Shown piece after piece: positions 34,197 to 43,177 of a stretch of 64,000 nucleotides of DNA (position 1 is its first letter; each line of letters opens with the position of its first letter). Location: positions 1,612,001 to 1,676,000 of the forward strand of contig OZ244166.1 of assembly GCA_965216445.1 (NCBI GenBank), read 5' to 3'. The notes under the pieces were generated by a model that saw only the letters and a program-made list of their open reading frames with translations, did no database searches and was not told where the DNA came from. The stretch comes from MA-ANB-1 sp965216445. GTDB taxonomy: Bacteria; Actinomycetota; Acidimicrobiia; Spongiisociales; ZC4RG35. Made by a program: the position numbers and the translations under genes.

Positions 34197-34817
34197 ATGC
34201 CGCTCACCATTCTCGAACACCCGCTCGCCGAAGATCTTCTCACGGTCCTCCGCTCCAAAGAAACCAGCCCGCCGCAATTCCGGCAGACCGCCGAGCGTCT
34301 TGGGTATCTGCTGGTTGCCGAGGCCCTGGCCGACATGAAAACCGAGGATTCAGAAATCGAAACTCCCCTGGAGCCGATGACAGGCCGAATCCTGCGCAGA
34401 CCGGTGGTTGCCGTTGCGGTGCTGCGAGCCGGTCTCGGACTTCTTGAGTCAGTTCTTACGCTTGTGCCTGACGCTGCCATCGGATTCGCTGGCGTGCAAC
34501 GGAACGAAGAAACCGCCGAACCGATGGAGTACTACACCCGCTTCCCCGACCTTCAGGGAGCTCGCGTTCTGATCCTGGAACCGATGTTGGCTACAGGCGG
34601 ATCTCTCTCCTGGGCCGTTGACAAGGTCAAAGAGAACGGGGCAAACGACATCACAGCCGTGTGTGTCGTCACCGCCCCCGAAGGTGTGCGGAGAATGGAA
34701 GATGATCATCCCGACGTGAGGGTTGTCGCGGCAAGCCTCGATCGTGGATTGAGTGACGTGTTTTACATCCAACCCGGTCTCGGAGATATGGGAGACCGTC
34801 TGTTCGGAACGCTTTGA
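34197..34817 (+). CDS. upp: Uracil phosphoribosyltransferase
   Basis: Salvages uracil to UMP with PRPP. The PRPP-binding loop region is LILEPMLATGGSLSWAVD, and IGFAGVQRNEETAEPMEYYTRFP is the family flap. C terminus GLGDMGDRLFGT is characteristic of Upp. 206 residues. Overlaps the next gene by 4 nt. Functionally linked with the pyrimidine phosphorylase 1 kb downstream. Confidence 0.96.
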   Translation: MPLTILEHPLAEDLLTVLRSKETSPPQFRQTAERLGYLLVAEALADMKTEDSEIETPLEPMTGRILRRPVVAVAVLRAGLGLLESVLTLVPDAAIGFAGVQRNEETAEPMEYYTRFPDLQGARVLILEPMLATGGSLSWAVDKVKENGANDITAVCVVTAPEGVRRMEDDHPDVRVVAASLDRGLSDVFYIQPGLGDMGDRLFGTL

Positions 34818-35077
34818 ACTCCTTCGAGGACGCTGTCATCGCCACGATCAAGGCCCTCGAGCCCGGCGAAGTTGCCACGTATGGAGAAATCGCGGAAGAA
34901 GCGGGCTACCCGGGGGCGGCCCGTGCGGTCGGCAACATCTTGAGCAAATCCGAAGGTCTTCCGTGGTGGCGGATCGTTGGGTCAGGTGGATTCCTCAAGA
35001 CCGGCCACACCGAGAAGCAAGCGGAACTCCTTAGATCCGAAGGTGTCTCGGTTCGAGGGAACCGGGTTTCAGCCTGA
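34814..35077 (+). CDS. Alkyltransferase-like protein (ATL, MGMT C-domain relative)
   Basis: 87 residues with the MGMT DNA-binding fold (GEVATYGEIAEEAGYPGAARAVGNIL). At the active site, where MGMT has PCHRV, this protein has PWWRIV, so the alkyl-accepting Cys is replaced by Trp as in ATL proteins, which flag O6-alkylguanine for nucleotide excision repair. GTG/TTG-type start overlaps the upp stop. Confidence 0.9.
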   Translation: MNSFEDAVIATIKALEPGEVATYGEIAEEAGYPGAARAVGNILSKSEGLPWWRIVGSGGFLKTGHTEKQAELLRSEGVSVRGNRVSA

Positions 35078-35116
35078 GTTAGTTAGTTTCGCTTAGGAAC
35101 AACCAAAAGGAGCGCA

Positions 35117-35743
35117 TTGATGAAGGGCATCTCAGTATCAGGGACCGGGGAGATAAGCGGTGCGCCCGACACCCTCTCGATCGAGCTCGGAGTTTCAGTG
35201 CTGAAGCCGACAGTCCAGGAAGCAACCGCCCAAGCTGCTGCATCGGCAAACGCTCTTATCGAATCGCTGGTGGAAAACGGGGTGGAAGAAAAGGCGATTT
35301 CCACCACGAACTACTCGATCCGACCCGAACACGACTATCAGAATGACAAACAACGCCTGGTTGGTTATCGGGTCATGAACAGTGTTCGGGCCAAGATCTC
35401 CGACATCGAAAAGTCGGGCACGATCATCGACGAAGCAACCAAGGCCGCGGGCGACACTGCAACCGTCAACGGCATCTCCTTCAGCATCGAGGACGATGCG
35501 GGAATGGTCTCGGCAGCTCGAGAAGCAGCGTGGAATGATGCGTACGGCAAGGCTCAACAGTTGGCTTCTCTTTCCGGCAGGGCTCTCGGCCAGACCAAGT
35601 CGATCGTTGAAACCGTGAGCAGACCGGGAGTACCCATGGAGTTCGCCAGAATGAAAGCCGCCGACATGTCCGCAACACCAATCGCCCCGGGGAGTGCTTC
35701 TGTTTCGATCACTTTGCAGGTCGAGTTCGAGTTCGCTCAGTAG
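35117..35743 (+). CDS. SIMPL-domain (DUF541) protein
   Basis: 208 residues beginning ISVSGTGEISGAPDTLSIELGV, the standard opening of SIMPL proteins, and ending SVSITLQVEFEF. Members of this family in other bacteria are periplasmic or membrane-associated and form large channel-like assemblies, but this one has no signal peptide I can see. Strong RBS AAGGAG before ATG. Exact role unknown. Confidence 0.88.
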   Translation: MMKGISVSGTGEISGAPDTLSIELGVSVLKPTVQEATAQAAASANALIESLVENGVEEKAISTTNYSIRPEHDYQNDKQRLVGYRVMNSVRAKISDIEKSGTIIDEATKAAGDTATVNGISFSIEDDAGMVSAAREAAWNDAYGKAQQLASLSGRALGQTKSIVETVSRPGVPMEFARMKAADMSATPIAPGSASVSITLQVEFEFAQ

Positions 35744-35759
35744 GAGACGAAGAATTGGG

Positions 35760-35765
35760 TATGTT
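35760..35765 (+). promoter_or_regulatory. -10 box of the pyrimidine phosphorylase gene
   Basis: TATGTT ending 8 nt before ATG 35774; leaderless pattern. A GGAG-like site lies too far upstream to serve this start. Confidence 0.45.
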
Positions 35766-35773
35766 GGCCGCTC

Positions 35774-37078
35774 ATGACACACACCGCCGTTGAGCTAATC
35801 GCAACCAAACGGGACGGGGGAATCCTCAAACCCGACGCCATACACTGGCTGATCGCCGCCTATACCGACGGCTCCGTGACGGACTATCAGATGGCAGCAA
35901 TGGCCATGGCGATCTACCAGCACGGTCTCAACGGAGACGAGCTGGCTGCTTGGACAAAGGCGATGTTGCATTCCGGCGACATACTCGACTTCTCGGATAT
36001 GGACGCACCGCGGGTGGACAAGCACTCGACGGGTGGAGTTGGAGACAAGATCTCGATCCCCCTCGCACCGCTCGTTGCGTCGTGCGGAGTAGCGATTCCG
36101 ATGATGTCGGGAAGAGGTCTCGGACACACGGGCGGAACGCTTGACAAGCTGGAGACCATTCCTGGATTCTTCACGAATCTCGACCCCGATCGTTTCGGCC
36201 GAATCCTTCATCAAACCGGCTTGGTTCTAGGTGGCCAGTCGGAAACCCTGGTGCCTGCAGATCGCAAGCTCTACGCGCTGCGTGACGCGACCGCCACTGT
36301 CTCTTCGATTCCCCTCATCTCCTCTTCGATCATGTCGAAGAAGCTCGCGGAGGGCCTTACCGGGTTAGTGCTCGATGTGAAGACCGGCAGCGGTGCCTTT
36401 ATGCAAGAACGCGAGGACTCGGAAGAACTAGCGAGGACGATGGTCGGAATTGGAACGGCATATGGGGTTCGAACGATTGCCCTTATAACCGATATGTCAC
36501 AACCACTTGGTGAAGAGGTCGGGAATGCCAACGAGATGGTGGAGTCGATCAAGACGCTTCGCGGCGAAGGGCCCGCCGACATCACCGAGCTGACCATGGC
36601 GCTGGCAGAGGTGATGTTGGAGTTGGCAAACATCGACGGCGGCCGCGAACTGCTCGAATCCAAGATCGAATCTGGTGAGGCTCTGGAGAAGCTGAAAGAA
36701 GTGGTCGTCGCCCAAGACGGCGACCCGGCAGTTGTCGACGACACGGAGTTGTTCCCGGTCGCTGAACATCAAGCTCAAGTCGTTGCCGACCAAGACGGCT
36801 ACATACACGGATGCGATGCCCTGACGATTGGTATGACCGCCACTCGACTCGGAGCCGGACGCGAGCGCAAGGAAGACGTCATCGACCCTGGCGTCGGAAT
36901 CACCGTGGAGAAGAAGATCGGCGACCCCGTGAAAACCGGCGACACACTGGCAACTGTCTCATACAACAACGAGAACCTCTGGCTCGATCACCGCGACAGG
37001 TTGGCCACAGCCTGGTCGATCGAGGATGCGCCCGTTTCTGCGCCGACGCTGGTCCTGAATCGGATCGAAGCTGACTGA
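35774..37078 (+). CDS. Pyrimidine-nucleoside/thymidine phosphorylase
   Basis: Cleaves uridine/thymidine to the base and (deoxy)ribose-1-phosphate. Signature KHSTGGVGDKISIPLAPL near residue 80, SGRGLGHTGGTLDKLE, and a C-terminal PYNP domain (ATRLGAGRERKEDVIDPGVG). 434 residues, the length of Gram-positive Pdp and also of DeoA; I cannot separate the two by eye. With Upp it forms a pyrimidine salvage set. Confidence 0.95.
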   Translation: MTHTAVELIATKRDGGILKPDAIHWLIAAYTDGSVTDYQMAAMAMAIYQHGLNGDELAAWTKAMLHSGDILDFSDMDAPRVDKHSTGGVGDKISIPLAPLVASCGVAIPMMSGRGLGHTGGTLDKLETIPGFFTNLDPDRFGRILHQTGLVLGGQSETLVPADRKLYALRDATATVSSIPLISSSIMSKKLAEGLTGLVLDVKTGSGAFMQEREDSEELARTMVGIGTAYGVRTIALITDMSQPLGEEVGNANEMVESIKTLRGEGPADITELTMALAEVMLELANIDGGRELLESKIESGEALEKLKEVVVAQDGDPAVVDDTELFPVAEHQAQVVADQDGYIHGCDALTIGMTATRLGAGRERKEDVIDPGVGITVEKKIGDPVKTGDTLATVSYNNENLWLDHRDRLATAWSIEDAPVSAPTLVLNRIEAD

Positions 37079-37079
37079 T

Positions 37080-37098
37080 TTTGAGTGATTATTCAATA
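37080..37098 (+). promoter_or_regulatory. Operator-like palindrome before etfBA (shared with thiolase)
   Basis: TTTGAGTGATTATTCAATA, one base different from the site before the thiolase gene (23558-23540). It lies 67 nt upstream of the etfB ATG. Inferred binding site of one TetR-type regulator of fatty-acid oxidation. Confidence 0.6.
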
Positions 37099-37164
37099 GT
37101 CCATTGGCTGATTAGCATCGCCCGAGATGATCTCTAGAACTAACTACACACGGAGAGTGTCGGC

Positions 37165-37923
37165 ATGAAAGTCGTAGTCTGCATCAAGCAGATCCCGGAC
37201 CCTGCCACGCCCTACACCCTCGAACAAGGGACCAACTGGCTGGTGAGGCCGTCTGAGCAAGTCCTCGACGACACTGACCGCTACGGAGTTGAAATGGGAC
37301 TGCAGTTGGCGCAGGCCAACGAAGGAACGGTCACACTCGTGAGTATGGGACCCGCTGGCAACAACCAGGGAGTCCGACAGGCCCTGGCGATGGGTGCCGA
37401 CAAGGCGATTCTCATCGATGACACCGGGCTCCGTGGAGCGGACGCCCTCACCACGGCGCGTGTTCTTGCCGCGGCGATACAGGAAGAAGGCTTCGACCTC
37501 GTCATAGCCGGAACTGAGTCGACCGACGGTTACTCAGGGGTTGTCCCGCAGATGATTTCTGGTTTGTTGGATGCTCCCGCCCTTACATACGCAACCAGCG
37601 TCGAAGTCGGCGACGGGATGGTGACCATCAACAGGCAGACGTTGGCAGGCTACGACGTCGTTGAAGCCGCCCTGCCTGCTGTGGTAACCGTCACTGCCGG
37701 TGTGGTGGAACCGCGGTATCCGACTTTCAAGGGAATCATGGACGCAAAGAAAAAGCCGGTCGAAAACCGCACTCTTGCCGACCTCGGAGTGGAGGCCACA
37801 CCAACCCAGTCGGTCAAGGACATCACCGATGCACCCGAGCGAGCGGGTGGCGAGACACTTGAAGATGACGGTGAGGCCCACCTCGCAATCGTTGCGTTGC
37901 TCGAAGAGCGGAAGGTGATCTGA
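37165..37923 (+). CDS. etfB: Electron transfer flavoprotein beta subunit
   Basis: Small ETF subunit that binds AMP and passes electrons from acyl-CoA dehydrogenases. Start MKVVVCIKQIPDP is typical; DLVIAGTESTDGYSGVVPQM and the recognition-loop region RQTLAGYDVVEAALPAVVTVT are present. 252 residues. One nucleotide separates it from etfA. An operator-like palindrome upstream links it to the thiolase gene. Confidence 0.96.
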   Translation: MKVVVCIKQIPDPATPYTLEQGTNWLVRPSEQVLDDTDRYGVEMGLQLAQANEGTVTLVSMGPAGNNQGVRQALAMGADKAILIDDTGLRGADALTTARVLAAAIQEEGFDLVIAGTESTDGYSGVVPQMISGLLDAPALTYATSVEVGDGMVTINRQTLAGYDVVEAALPAVVTVTAGVVEPRYPTFKGIMDAKKKPVENRTLADLGVEATPTQSVKDITDAPERAGGETLEDDGEAHLAIVALLEERKVI

Positions 37924-37924
37924 G

Positions 37925-38872
37925 ATGGCGAACGTTTGGGTATTCGTTCAAGAAGACAACGCCAAACCGTCGACGCTGGGCCTGGAATTGCTGACCAAGG
38001 CACGAAACCTCGGGAATGTCACCGCGATATATCTCGGACACGGCGACGATGAAGCTGTGGCCAGCCTTGGCGACCATGGCGCTTCAACAGTCTTGGTTGC
38101 TGACGCCGGGGACGCACTCCCCTCCGCCCCCGTTGCCACAGCCCTGGCAGAACGGGCAGCGGCCGACAACCCAGACTTGATCCTGTTCGGTCAGGCATAC
38201 ACCGATCGCGACGTTGCCGGTCGTATCGCAGCCGAACTTGGGGTGGGTGTGCTTTCCAATGCGTCCGATGTCCGTCTAGTTGACGACGGGGTCGAAACGG
38301 ACCATGAGATCTTTGGCGGATCACAAATTGCAACGGCACACGCGGCTGGATCACCGTCCATCGTTCTCATCAGGCCCAAGTCATTCACTCCTGAAGCTGG
38401 AGCGGGCAACACTCCCGATGTGTCAAGTCTCGAGCTCGGCGATGGTGGTTCCTCAGCGGCGAAGATCACCGAGTCACACATCGAAGAACGAGAGGGCCCT
38501 CAACTAGGTGATGCCGCAGTGGTCATCTCCGGCGGAAGAGGGCTGGGTACTGCTGAAGGCTTCGATTTGGTCGAAACCCTAGGGAAACAACTCGGCGCCG
38601 CCACCGGGGCGACCCGGGCGATTGTCGATGCTGGGTGGGTCCCCTACGCCAAGCAGGTGGGACAGACCGGAAAAACGGTGAAGCCAGACATCTACATCGC
38701 CGCCGGCATCTCCGGAGCAATGCAACACCTGGTGGGGATGAAGGACTCAAAGACAATCATCGCCATCAACAAAGATCCCGACGCTCCCATCTTCTCGGTC
38801 GCCGATCTCGGCATTGTTGGTGATGTCCATCAGGTGCTGCCAAAACTGATCGAAGCTCTAGAAGGGCGTTAG
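37925..38872 (+). CDS. etfA: Electron transfer flavoprotein alpha subunit
   Basis: FAD-binding ETF subunit. C-terminal FAD domain has VISGGRGLGTAEGFDLVE, GATRAIVDAGWVPYAKQVGQ, TGKTVKPDIYIAAGISG and IIAINKDPDAPIF. 315 residues. Together with EtfB it feeds electrons from beta-oxidation to the quinone pool; no ETF-quinone oxidoreductase is in the window. Confidence 0.96.
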   Translation: MANVWVFVQEDNAKPSTLGLELLTKARNLGNVTAIYLGHGDDEAVASLGDHGASTVLVADAGDALPSAPVATALAERAAADNPDLILFGQAYTDRDVAGRIAAELGVGVLSNASDVRLVDDGVETDHEIFGGSQIATAHAAGSPSIVLIRPKSFTPEAGAGNTPDVSSLELGDGGSSAAKITESHIEEREGPQLGDAAVVISGGRGLGTAEGFDLVETLGKQLGAATGATRAIVDAGWVPYAKQVGQTGKTVKPDIYIAAGISGAMQHLVGMKDSKTIIAINKDPDAPIFSVADLGIVGDVHQVLPKLIEALEGR

Positions 38873-38874
38873 AC

Positions 38875-39444
38875 GTGTCGCACGAGGGGGAAATTGAGAG
38901 ATGGTCCCCCTTGCGAGCATGGTTCTACACCAACATCCTCGGTAGGAATCCGAGGAGCAATACCGGCATAGTCGAGTTGGCGAACGTCGGACCCGGCTCG
39001 AGGATCCTGGATATCGGCTGTGGAGCCGGTGCCTCCCTAGAAGCGGCGGTCGCCGCCGGAGCCGACCTGGTGTGCGGCGTCGATCCCAGCCCGGCGATGG
39101 TGAAACGGGCGGCTCAGCGTGTCCCCGAAGCCACCGTCAAGGAGGGGTCCGCCGAGCATCTCGACTTTCCGGACAATCACTTCAACGCCGTATGGACCAT
39201 CTCAACTCTCCATCACTGGGCTGACAAAGAGTCGGGGTTCCGCGAAATGTTTCGGGTTCTCGCCCCAGGAGGAGCCTTCTATCTGGCCGAGAGGAAGCTC
39301 AAGGACGGCAAAACCGGACATGGAATCACCGGCGGCGAGGCCGAAGACGTTGCCGACGACCTAGCCACCTCGTTCGGCGCCGAAACCAGAGTCACATCAC
39401 TGAAGGCGGGCGGCGAATACCTGGTGATAGCCGGCACGACATGA
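38875..39444 (+). CDS. Class I SAM-dependent methyltransferase
   Basis: 189 residues, GTG start 2 nt after etfA. Motif I ILDIGCGAGASLEAAVAAGA, the acidic ribose site GVDPSPAMV, motif II/IV NAVWTISTLHHW, and the post-motif FRVLAPGGAFYLAERK. Ubiquinone/menaquinone-type (Methyltransf_11) by pattern, with a small-molecule substrate likely. Substrate unknown. Confidence 0.85.
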   Translation: MSHEGEIERWSPLRAWFYTNILGRNPRSNTGIVELANVGPGSRILDIGCGAGASLEAAVAAGADLVCGVDPSPAMVKRAAQRVPEATVKEGSAEHLDFPDNHFNAVWTISTLHHWADKESGFREMFRVLAPGGAFYLAERKLKDGKTGHGITGGEAEDVADDLATSFGAETRVTSLKAGGEYLVIAGTT

Positions 39445-39463
39445 GTCCCTCAGGGATCGATGA

Positions 39464-40225
39464 TTGAGGAGCTTCTATGCACTCGTCGTAGCTTGCCTTT
39501 TGGTCATTGCCGGCGTGATATGGCTAAACCGTCCTTCAACCGAGGTTCTAATGGTCGGCAACAGCTACACGTTTGGCAACGGTCTGGGTCAGATGATTGA
39601 GGATCTGTCGGCCTCCGGCGGAAAGAACGTGACTGTGTCCACCAGAGCTGTCGGCGGGTGGTGGCTGAGAGATCATGTGAATTCTCCTGAGACCACCGAT
39701 GTAATCCGCAATGGCGAGTGGGACTACGTCGTCCTCCAGGAACAGAGCGTTGTACCTTCGGTCGAGTCCGAGCGGATCAACTCGATGAATCCATCTATGC
39801 GGTCGTTAAACAACTCGATCGTCGCGGCGGACGCACAAGTCGTGCTCTTTCTGACCTGGGGACGAGCAAACGGCTTCAGCGAAGTTGGGCATGGCAGCTA
39901 CGGGTCGATGCAAGCGGCCGTGACCACGGCGTACGAAAAGATCGCCGACGAGGTAGGCGGCATCGTCGCACCAGTTGGTGAAGTCTGGAAGGAGTTCCGG
40001 ACCGATCACCCGACCGTCGCCTTGTACCAGGCCGACGGGAGTCACCCAACCAGAGCTGGCAGCTACCTTGCTGCCGTGGTCTTCTACACGGTTCTGTTTG
40101 GTGAAAGTCCCGAGGGCCTTGACTATCACGGTGGCCTCTCCGATGGCCTCGCAACCACGATTCAAGCCAAAGCGGCTGAAGTCGTACTCGCTGATCCCAG
40201 TCGCTGGCATCTAGACACGCCGTGA
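39464..40225 (+). CDS. SGNH/GDSL-type hydrolase, membrane-anchored
   Basis: 253 residues. An N-terminal hydrophobic segment (SFYALVVACLLVIAGVIWL) acts as signal or anchor. Block I is LMVGNSYTFGN with the Ser nucleophile, WDYVVLQEQS is the typical third strand, and DGSHPTRAGSYLAA supplies Asp and His. TTG start assumed. A paralogue is at 44675 (lipoprotein). Substrate not known; related proteins act on esters or glycans outside the cell. Confidence 0.75.
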   Translation: MRSFYALVVACLLVIAGVIWLNRPSTEVLMVGNSYTFGNGLGQMIEDLSASGGKNVTVSTRAVGGWWLRDHVNSPETTDVIRNGEWDYVVLQEQSVVPSVESERINSMNPSMRSLNNSIVAADAQVVLFLTWGRANGFSEVGHGSYGSMQAAVTTAYEKIADEVGGIVAPVGEVWKEFRTDHPTVALYQADGSHPTRAGSYLAAVVFYTVLFGESPEGLDYHGGLSDGLATTIQAKAAEVVLADPSRWHLDTP

Positions 40226-40284
40226 CCACGTTCTGAAGTTGGCGTCGCGAAACAGCGACTCGTCACATTGGTTTTGACCGGTCG

Positions 40285-40290
40285 TAGCAT
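40285..40290 (+). promoter_or_regulatory. -10 box of the ABC exporter gene
   Basis: TAGCAT ending 6 nt before GTG 40297; leaderless pattern. Confidence 0.4.
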
Positions 40291-40296
40291 CGCCAA

Positions 40297-42141
40297 GTGA
40301 GAGCGATGAGACGAACTCGGAGAGCGAGGGGCCCGATCGCCGAAACAGAGCGTCCCGATATTCCCCTCCGCGAGCAGTTCGGCCAGCTGCGGGACCTCCT
40401 CAGATTCCTCAAACCATCGCGGTGGTGGCTGGCCGTCGCAATCGTTTCGGTCGCTGTTGCTTCCGGACTTGGTCTGGTCTTTCCGCTGATCATGGGAGGA
40501 TTGGTCGACACCGCCATCGGCGTAGATGGCACTACCGAGGCGTTGGACCGCCTTGCACTGATTCTTCTAGCGGTGTTCTTGGTCCAGGGTGTCTTCAACT
40601 ACCTGCGTTCGTACTCGCTGTCGGTAGTGGGAGAAGGCGTCGTCGCTGACTTACGTCGCGCCGTCTACGACCGAATCGTCCGCCTGCCGATCCCCTTCTT
40701 CGACAAGACGCTGACCGGGGAAGTGACATCGCGGCTCACGTCCGACGCAGCCGTTGTCCAGTCGACCGTCTCCACGGCTATCACGCAGACCCTTGCCCAG
40801 AGCATCACGCTCGTTGGTGGCATCGGGCTCATGCTTGTGCTCAGTCCGAGGCTGACTCTCACTGTTCTCAGTTTTCTCCCTATCGCGATCATCGCCGCAC
40901 GCTTCTTTGGCCGCCGCCTGAACCGGATATCGACTCTCTTTCAAGATGAGATAGCGGCAGCGAACGCCTTCGCCGACGAGTCGATCGCTTCGATTCGGGT
41001 TGTCAAGTGGTTCACGGCGGAGTCTGAGGCAACTGAGAGATACGGGGCTGGGATCAAAAGGTCATACGACATCGCGCTCAGGCGGGCCCGATTGCGTGCA
41101 CTGTTCGTCCCGATGGTGACGTTTGTAGCGTTTGGGACTCTGGCCTTGGTTCTCTGGGTGGGCGGGCGACAGGTGCTTGCCGGAGAAATGACACCAGGTG
41201 AACTGGTCTCGTTCCTGCTCTACACACTGACGGTCGCCGGGGCCATTGGCACGTTCACCGGCCTCTACTCCGAGGTTCAGGAGACCCTCGGGGCGTCGCG
41301 CCGTATCTTCGAGCTACTGGGTGAAAGCCAGGAGGTGCAGGAGCCGGATACAGCCGTGAAACCTGCAAATCGCGCAGGCTCGGTCCATTTCGAAAACGTC
41401 AGCTTCAGCTACGGCGAGCGCGAGTCGACTGTTCTTGTGGATGTTGACCTCAAGATCGAACCAGGTGAAGTCATTGCGCTCGTCGGACCGTCCGGTGCTG
41501 GCAAGTCAACCCTCACCCAACTTATCCCCCGCTTCTATGACGCCACTTCGGGCAATGTGCTCGTTGATGGCTTGAACGTCCGAGATCAAGACCTAAGCGA
41601 TTTACGTGGAGCAATGGCTGCCGTACCACAGGAGATTGAGCTCTTTTCCGGTACCATCGAGGAGAATCTGAGAGTCGCCAAACCTGACGCTATGGACGCC
41701 GAGATCGTCGCCGCCGCCCAGGCTGCAAATGCTCACGACTTCATCGAGGGGTTCCCAGACGGCTACGGAACGCTTGTCGGCGAACGGGGAATCAAACTGT
41801 CAGGAGGACAGCGTCAGAGGGTGGCAATCGCAAGAGCCCTCCTTGCCGATCCTCGAATCTTGATCCTCGATGAGGCGACCAGCTCCCTCGACGCCGAGTC
41901 CGAGGGACTTGTTCAGCAAGCCCTCGAGCGTCTGATGGTCGGTAGAACGACACTGGTAATAGCCCACCGCCTGAGCACCGTGCGGGCCGCGGACCGACTG
42001 GTAGTGATGTCAGACGGAGAAATCGTCGAAGAAGGCACGCACGACCAACTCATGGCCGAAGGTGGGCTCTACGCCCGCCTCGCCGCCAGACAGCTTGTCG
42101 ACTGGGATTCCAATAGCGCTGAGTCCGAAATCGCTGGTTAG
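40297..42141 (+). CDS. ABC exporter, fused membrane and ATPase domains
   Basis: 614 residues. Residues about 50-330 are a six-helix ABC exporter membrane domain, then the nucleotide-binding domain with LVGPSGAGKSTLTQLI, LSGGQRQRVAIARALL and ILILDEATSSLDAESE, and the switch IAHRLSTV. MsbA/MDR-type half-transporter acting as a homodimer; substrate (lipid or drug) unknown. Convergent with the ceramidase-like gene, sharing 4 nt. Confidence 0.93.
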   Translation: MRAMRRTRRARGPIAETERPDIPLREQFGQLRDLLRFLKPSRWWLAVAIVSVAVASGLGLVFPLIMGGLVDTAIGVDGTTEALDRLALILLAVFLVQGVFNYLRSYSLSVVGEGVVADLRRAVYDRIVRLPIPFFDKTLTGEVTSRLTSDAAVVQSTVSTAITQTLAQSITLVGGIGLMLVLSPRLTLTVLSFLPIAIIAARFFGRRLNRISTLFQDEIAAANAFADESIASIRVVKWFTAESEATERYGAGIKRSYDIALRRARLRALFVPMVTFVAFGTLALVLWVGGRQVLAGEMTPGELVSFLLYTLTVAGAIGTFTGLYSEVQETLGASRRIFELLGESQEVQEPDTAVKPANRAGSVHFENVSFSYGERESTVLVDVDLKIEPGEVIALVGPSGAGKSTLTQLIPRFYDATSGNVLVDGLNVRDQDLSDLRGAMAAVPQEIELFSGTIEENLRVAKPDAMDAEIVAAAQAANAHDFIEGFPDGYGTLVGERGIKLSGGQRQRVAIARALLADPRILILDEATSSLDAESEGLVQQALERLMVGRTTLVIAHRLSTVRAADRLVVMSDGEIVEEGTHDQLMAEGGLYARLAARQLVDWDSNSAESEIAG

Positions 42142-43136
42142 GCACTGGCCGCATCGGCAGGGGTCGAGGACGCAACTCCAGTTGTCTTGTGCTCAGTTCT
42201 CAGGAATTTGAAGAAGCACCAAGTCGAGAGGGCCGTCAAAAGGTGCCAGATCGCATGTGCCTGCACCAACGAATCAGGCTGACACCAGGGGTGATCGGCA
42301 GTTCCAGTCTGCCAAATGGCGTACGCCACGAAGAAGGAAATCAGTCCGGCCCAGAACCATGGTGTATATGCCCGACGAGAGTCCGTTGGGTTTTTGGCGA
42401 GCAGACCCGGGAGCCAAAACAAGACCACCCACCAATACTCACCGGGGTTGGCGACCATCTCGACCGGGGTGATTCCGAAGGCCAATGCAACCGCAAACCC
42501 GACCAGGCCGGAGAGTGGACGGAGGGTTGGTGACCAGAATCGGTACAAGACCTCTGAGATGATCCAAAGCCCGATCGAAACACCAAAGAGGTCCAAGCCG
42601 ATCCCGAGATCCTTCCCAAACAACCAGAAGGCAACTGCGTAGGCAGCGAGAACAGATCCATACGTGGCGAAGAACGCCCGATCTTTCCATCGTCCGAGCA
42701 CCGCCAAATTGAAAAGCCACGGGATCAGGATGTAGGTGACCATCGAAACGTTGTCGATCCACGAACCGAAGAAGGTGTGACTCCCATGCATGACCATCGA
42801 CCCTGGTCCGAGGAAGAGCGTGGCTGACGCATAGAGCAGCGCAATCGGCTGGTTCCCGACGAATCGGTTGTTAGGCGGTACTCCTTTTTCTGTCTCTCGA
42901 GCCAGCACCCAAAACATCGCCAACCCCGACATGACGAAACCGAGATTGCCGAGGGTGTTGACCGGCTCCCGCATGATCCCTGAGCTGACCCGTTCACACC
43001 AGCGGGAGACCTCGCCGATGGCCTGTTCGAAGGTGGCCGGTTCCCACCAACCAGCTTGTCCGGCAGCTGCGAAAGCAACACCAAAACCGACTAACGAATA
43101 CAGGGCTATTCGGAGAGGCCGGTAGGGCGACGTCAT
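42138..43136 (-). CDS. Ceramidase-family (CREST superfamily) integral membrane hydrolase
   Basis: 332 residues and about eight to nine hydrophobic helices. Alkaline-ceramidase/CREST metal-site landmarks: WCERVSSGIMREPVNTLGNLGF (Cys-Glu ... Asn), GSMVMHGSHTFFGSWIDNVSM (S-x-x-x-H...D) and a C-terminal HAIWHLLTA. These supply the predicted Ser-His-Asp zinc-hydrolase centre. Known relatives cleave ceramides or act as receptors; in this actinobacterium the natural amide or lipid substrate is open. It lies next to an ABC exporter, which might move a lipid. Confidence 0.72.
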   Translation of the reverse strand: MTSPYRPLRIALYSLVGFGVAFAAAGQAGWWEPATFEQAIGEVSRWCERVSSGIMREPVNTLGNLGFVMSGLAMFWVLARETEKGVPPNNRFVGNQPIALLYASATLFLGPGSMVMHGSHTFFGSWIDNVSMVTYILIPWLFNLAVLGRWKDRAFFATYGSVLAAYAVAFWLFGKDLGIGLDLFGVSIGLWIISEVLYRFWSPTLRPLSGLVGFAVALAFGITPVEMVANPGEYWWVVLFWLPGLLAKNPTDSRRAYTPWFWAGLISFFVAYAIWQTGTADHPWCQPDSLVQAHAIWHLLTALSTWCFFKFLRTEHKTTGVASSTPADAASA

Positions 43137-43177
43137 TGCCCCAGGCTAGAGGGCCTGGTCTAACCGCCGCCAAGCGC

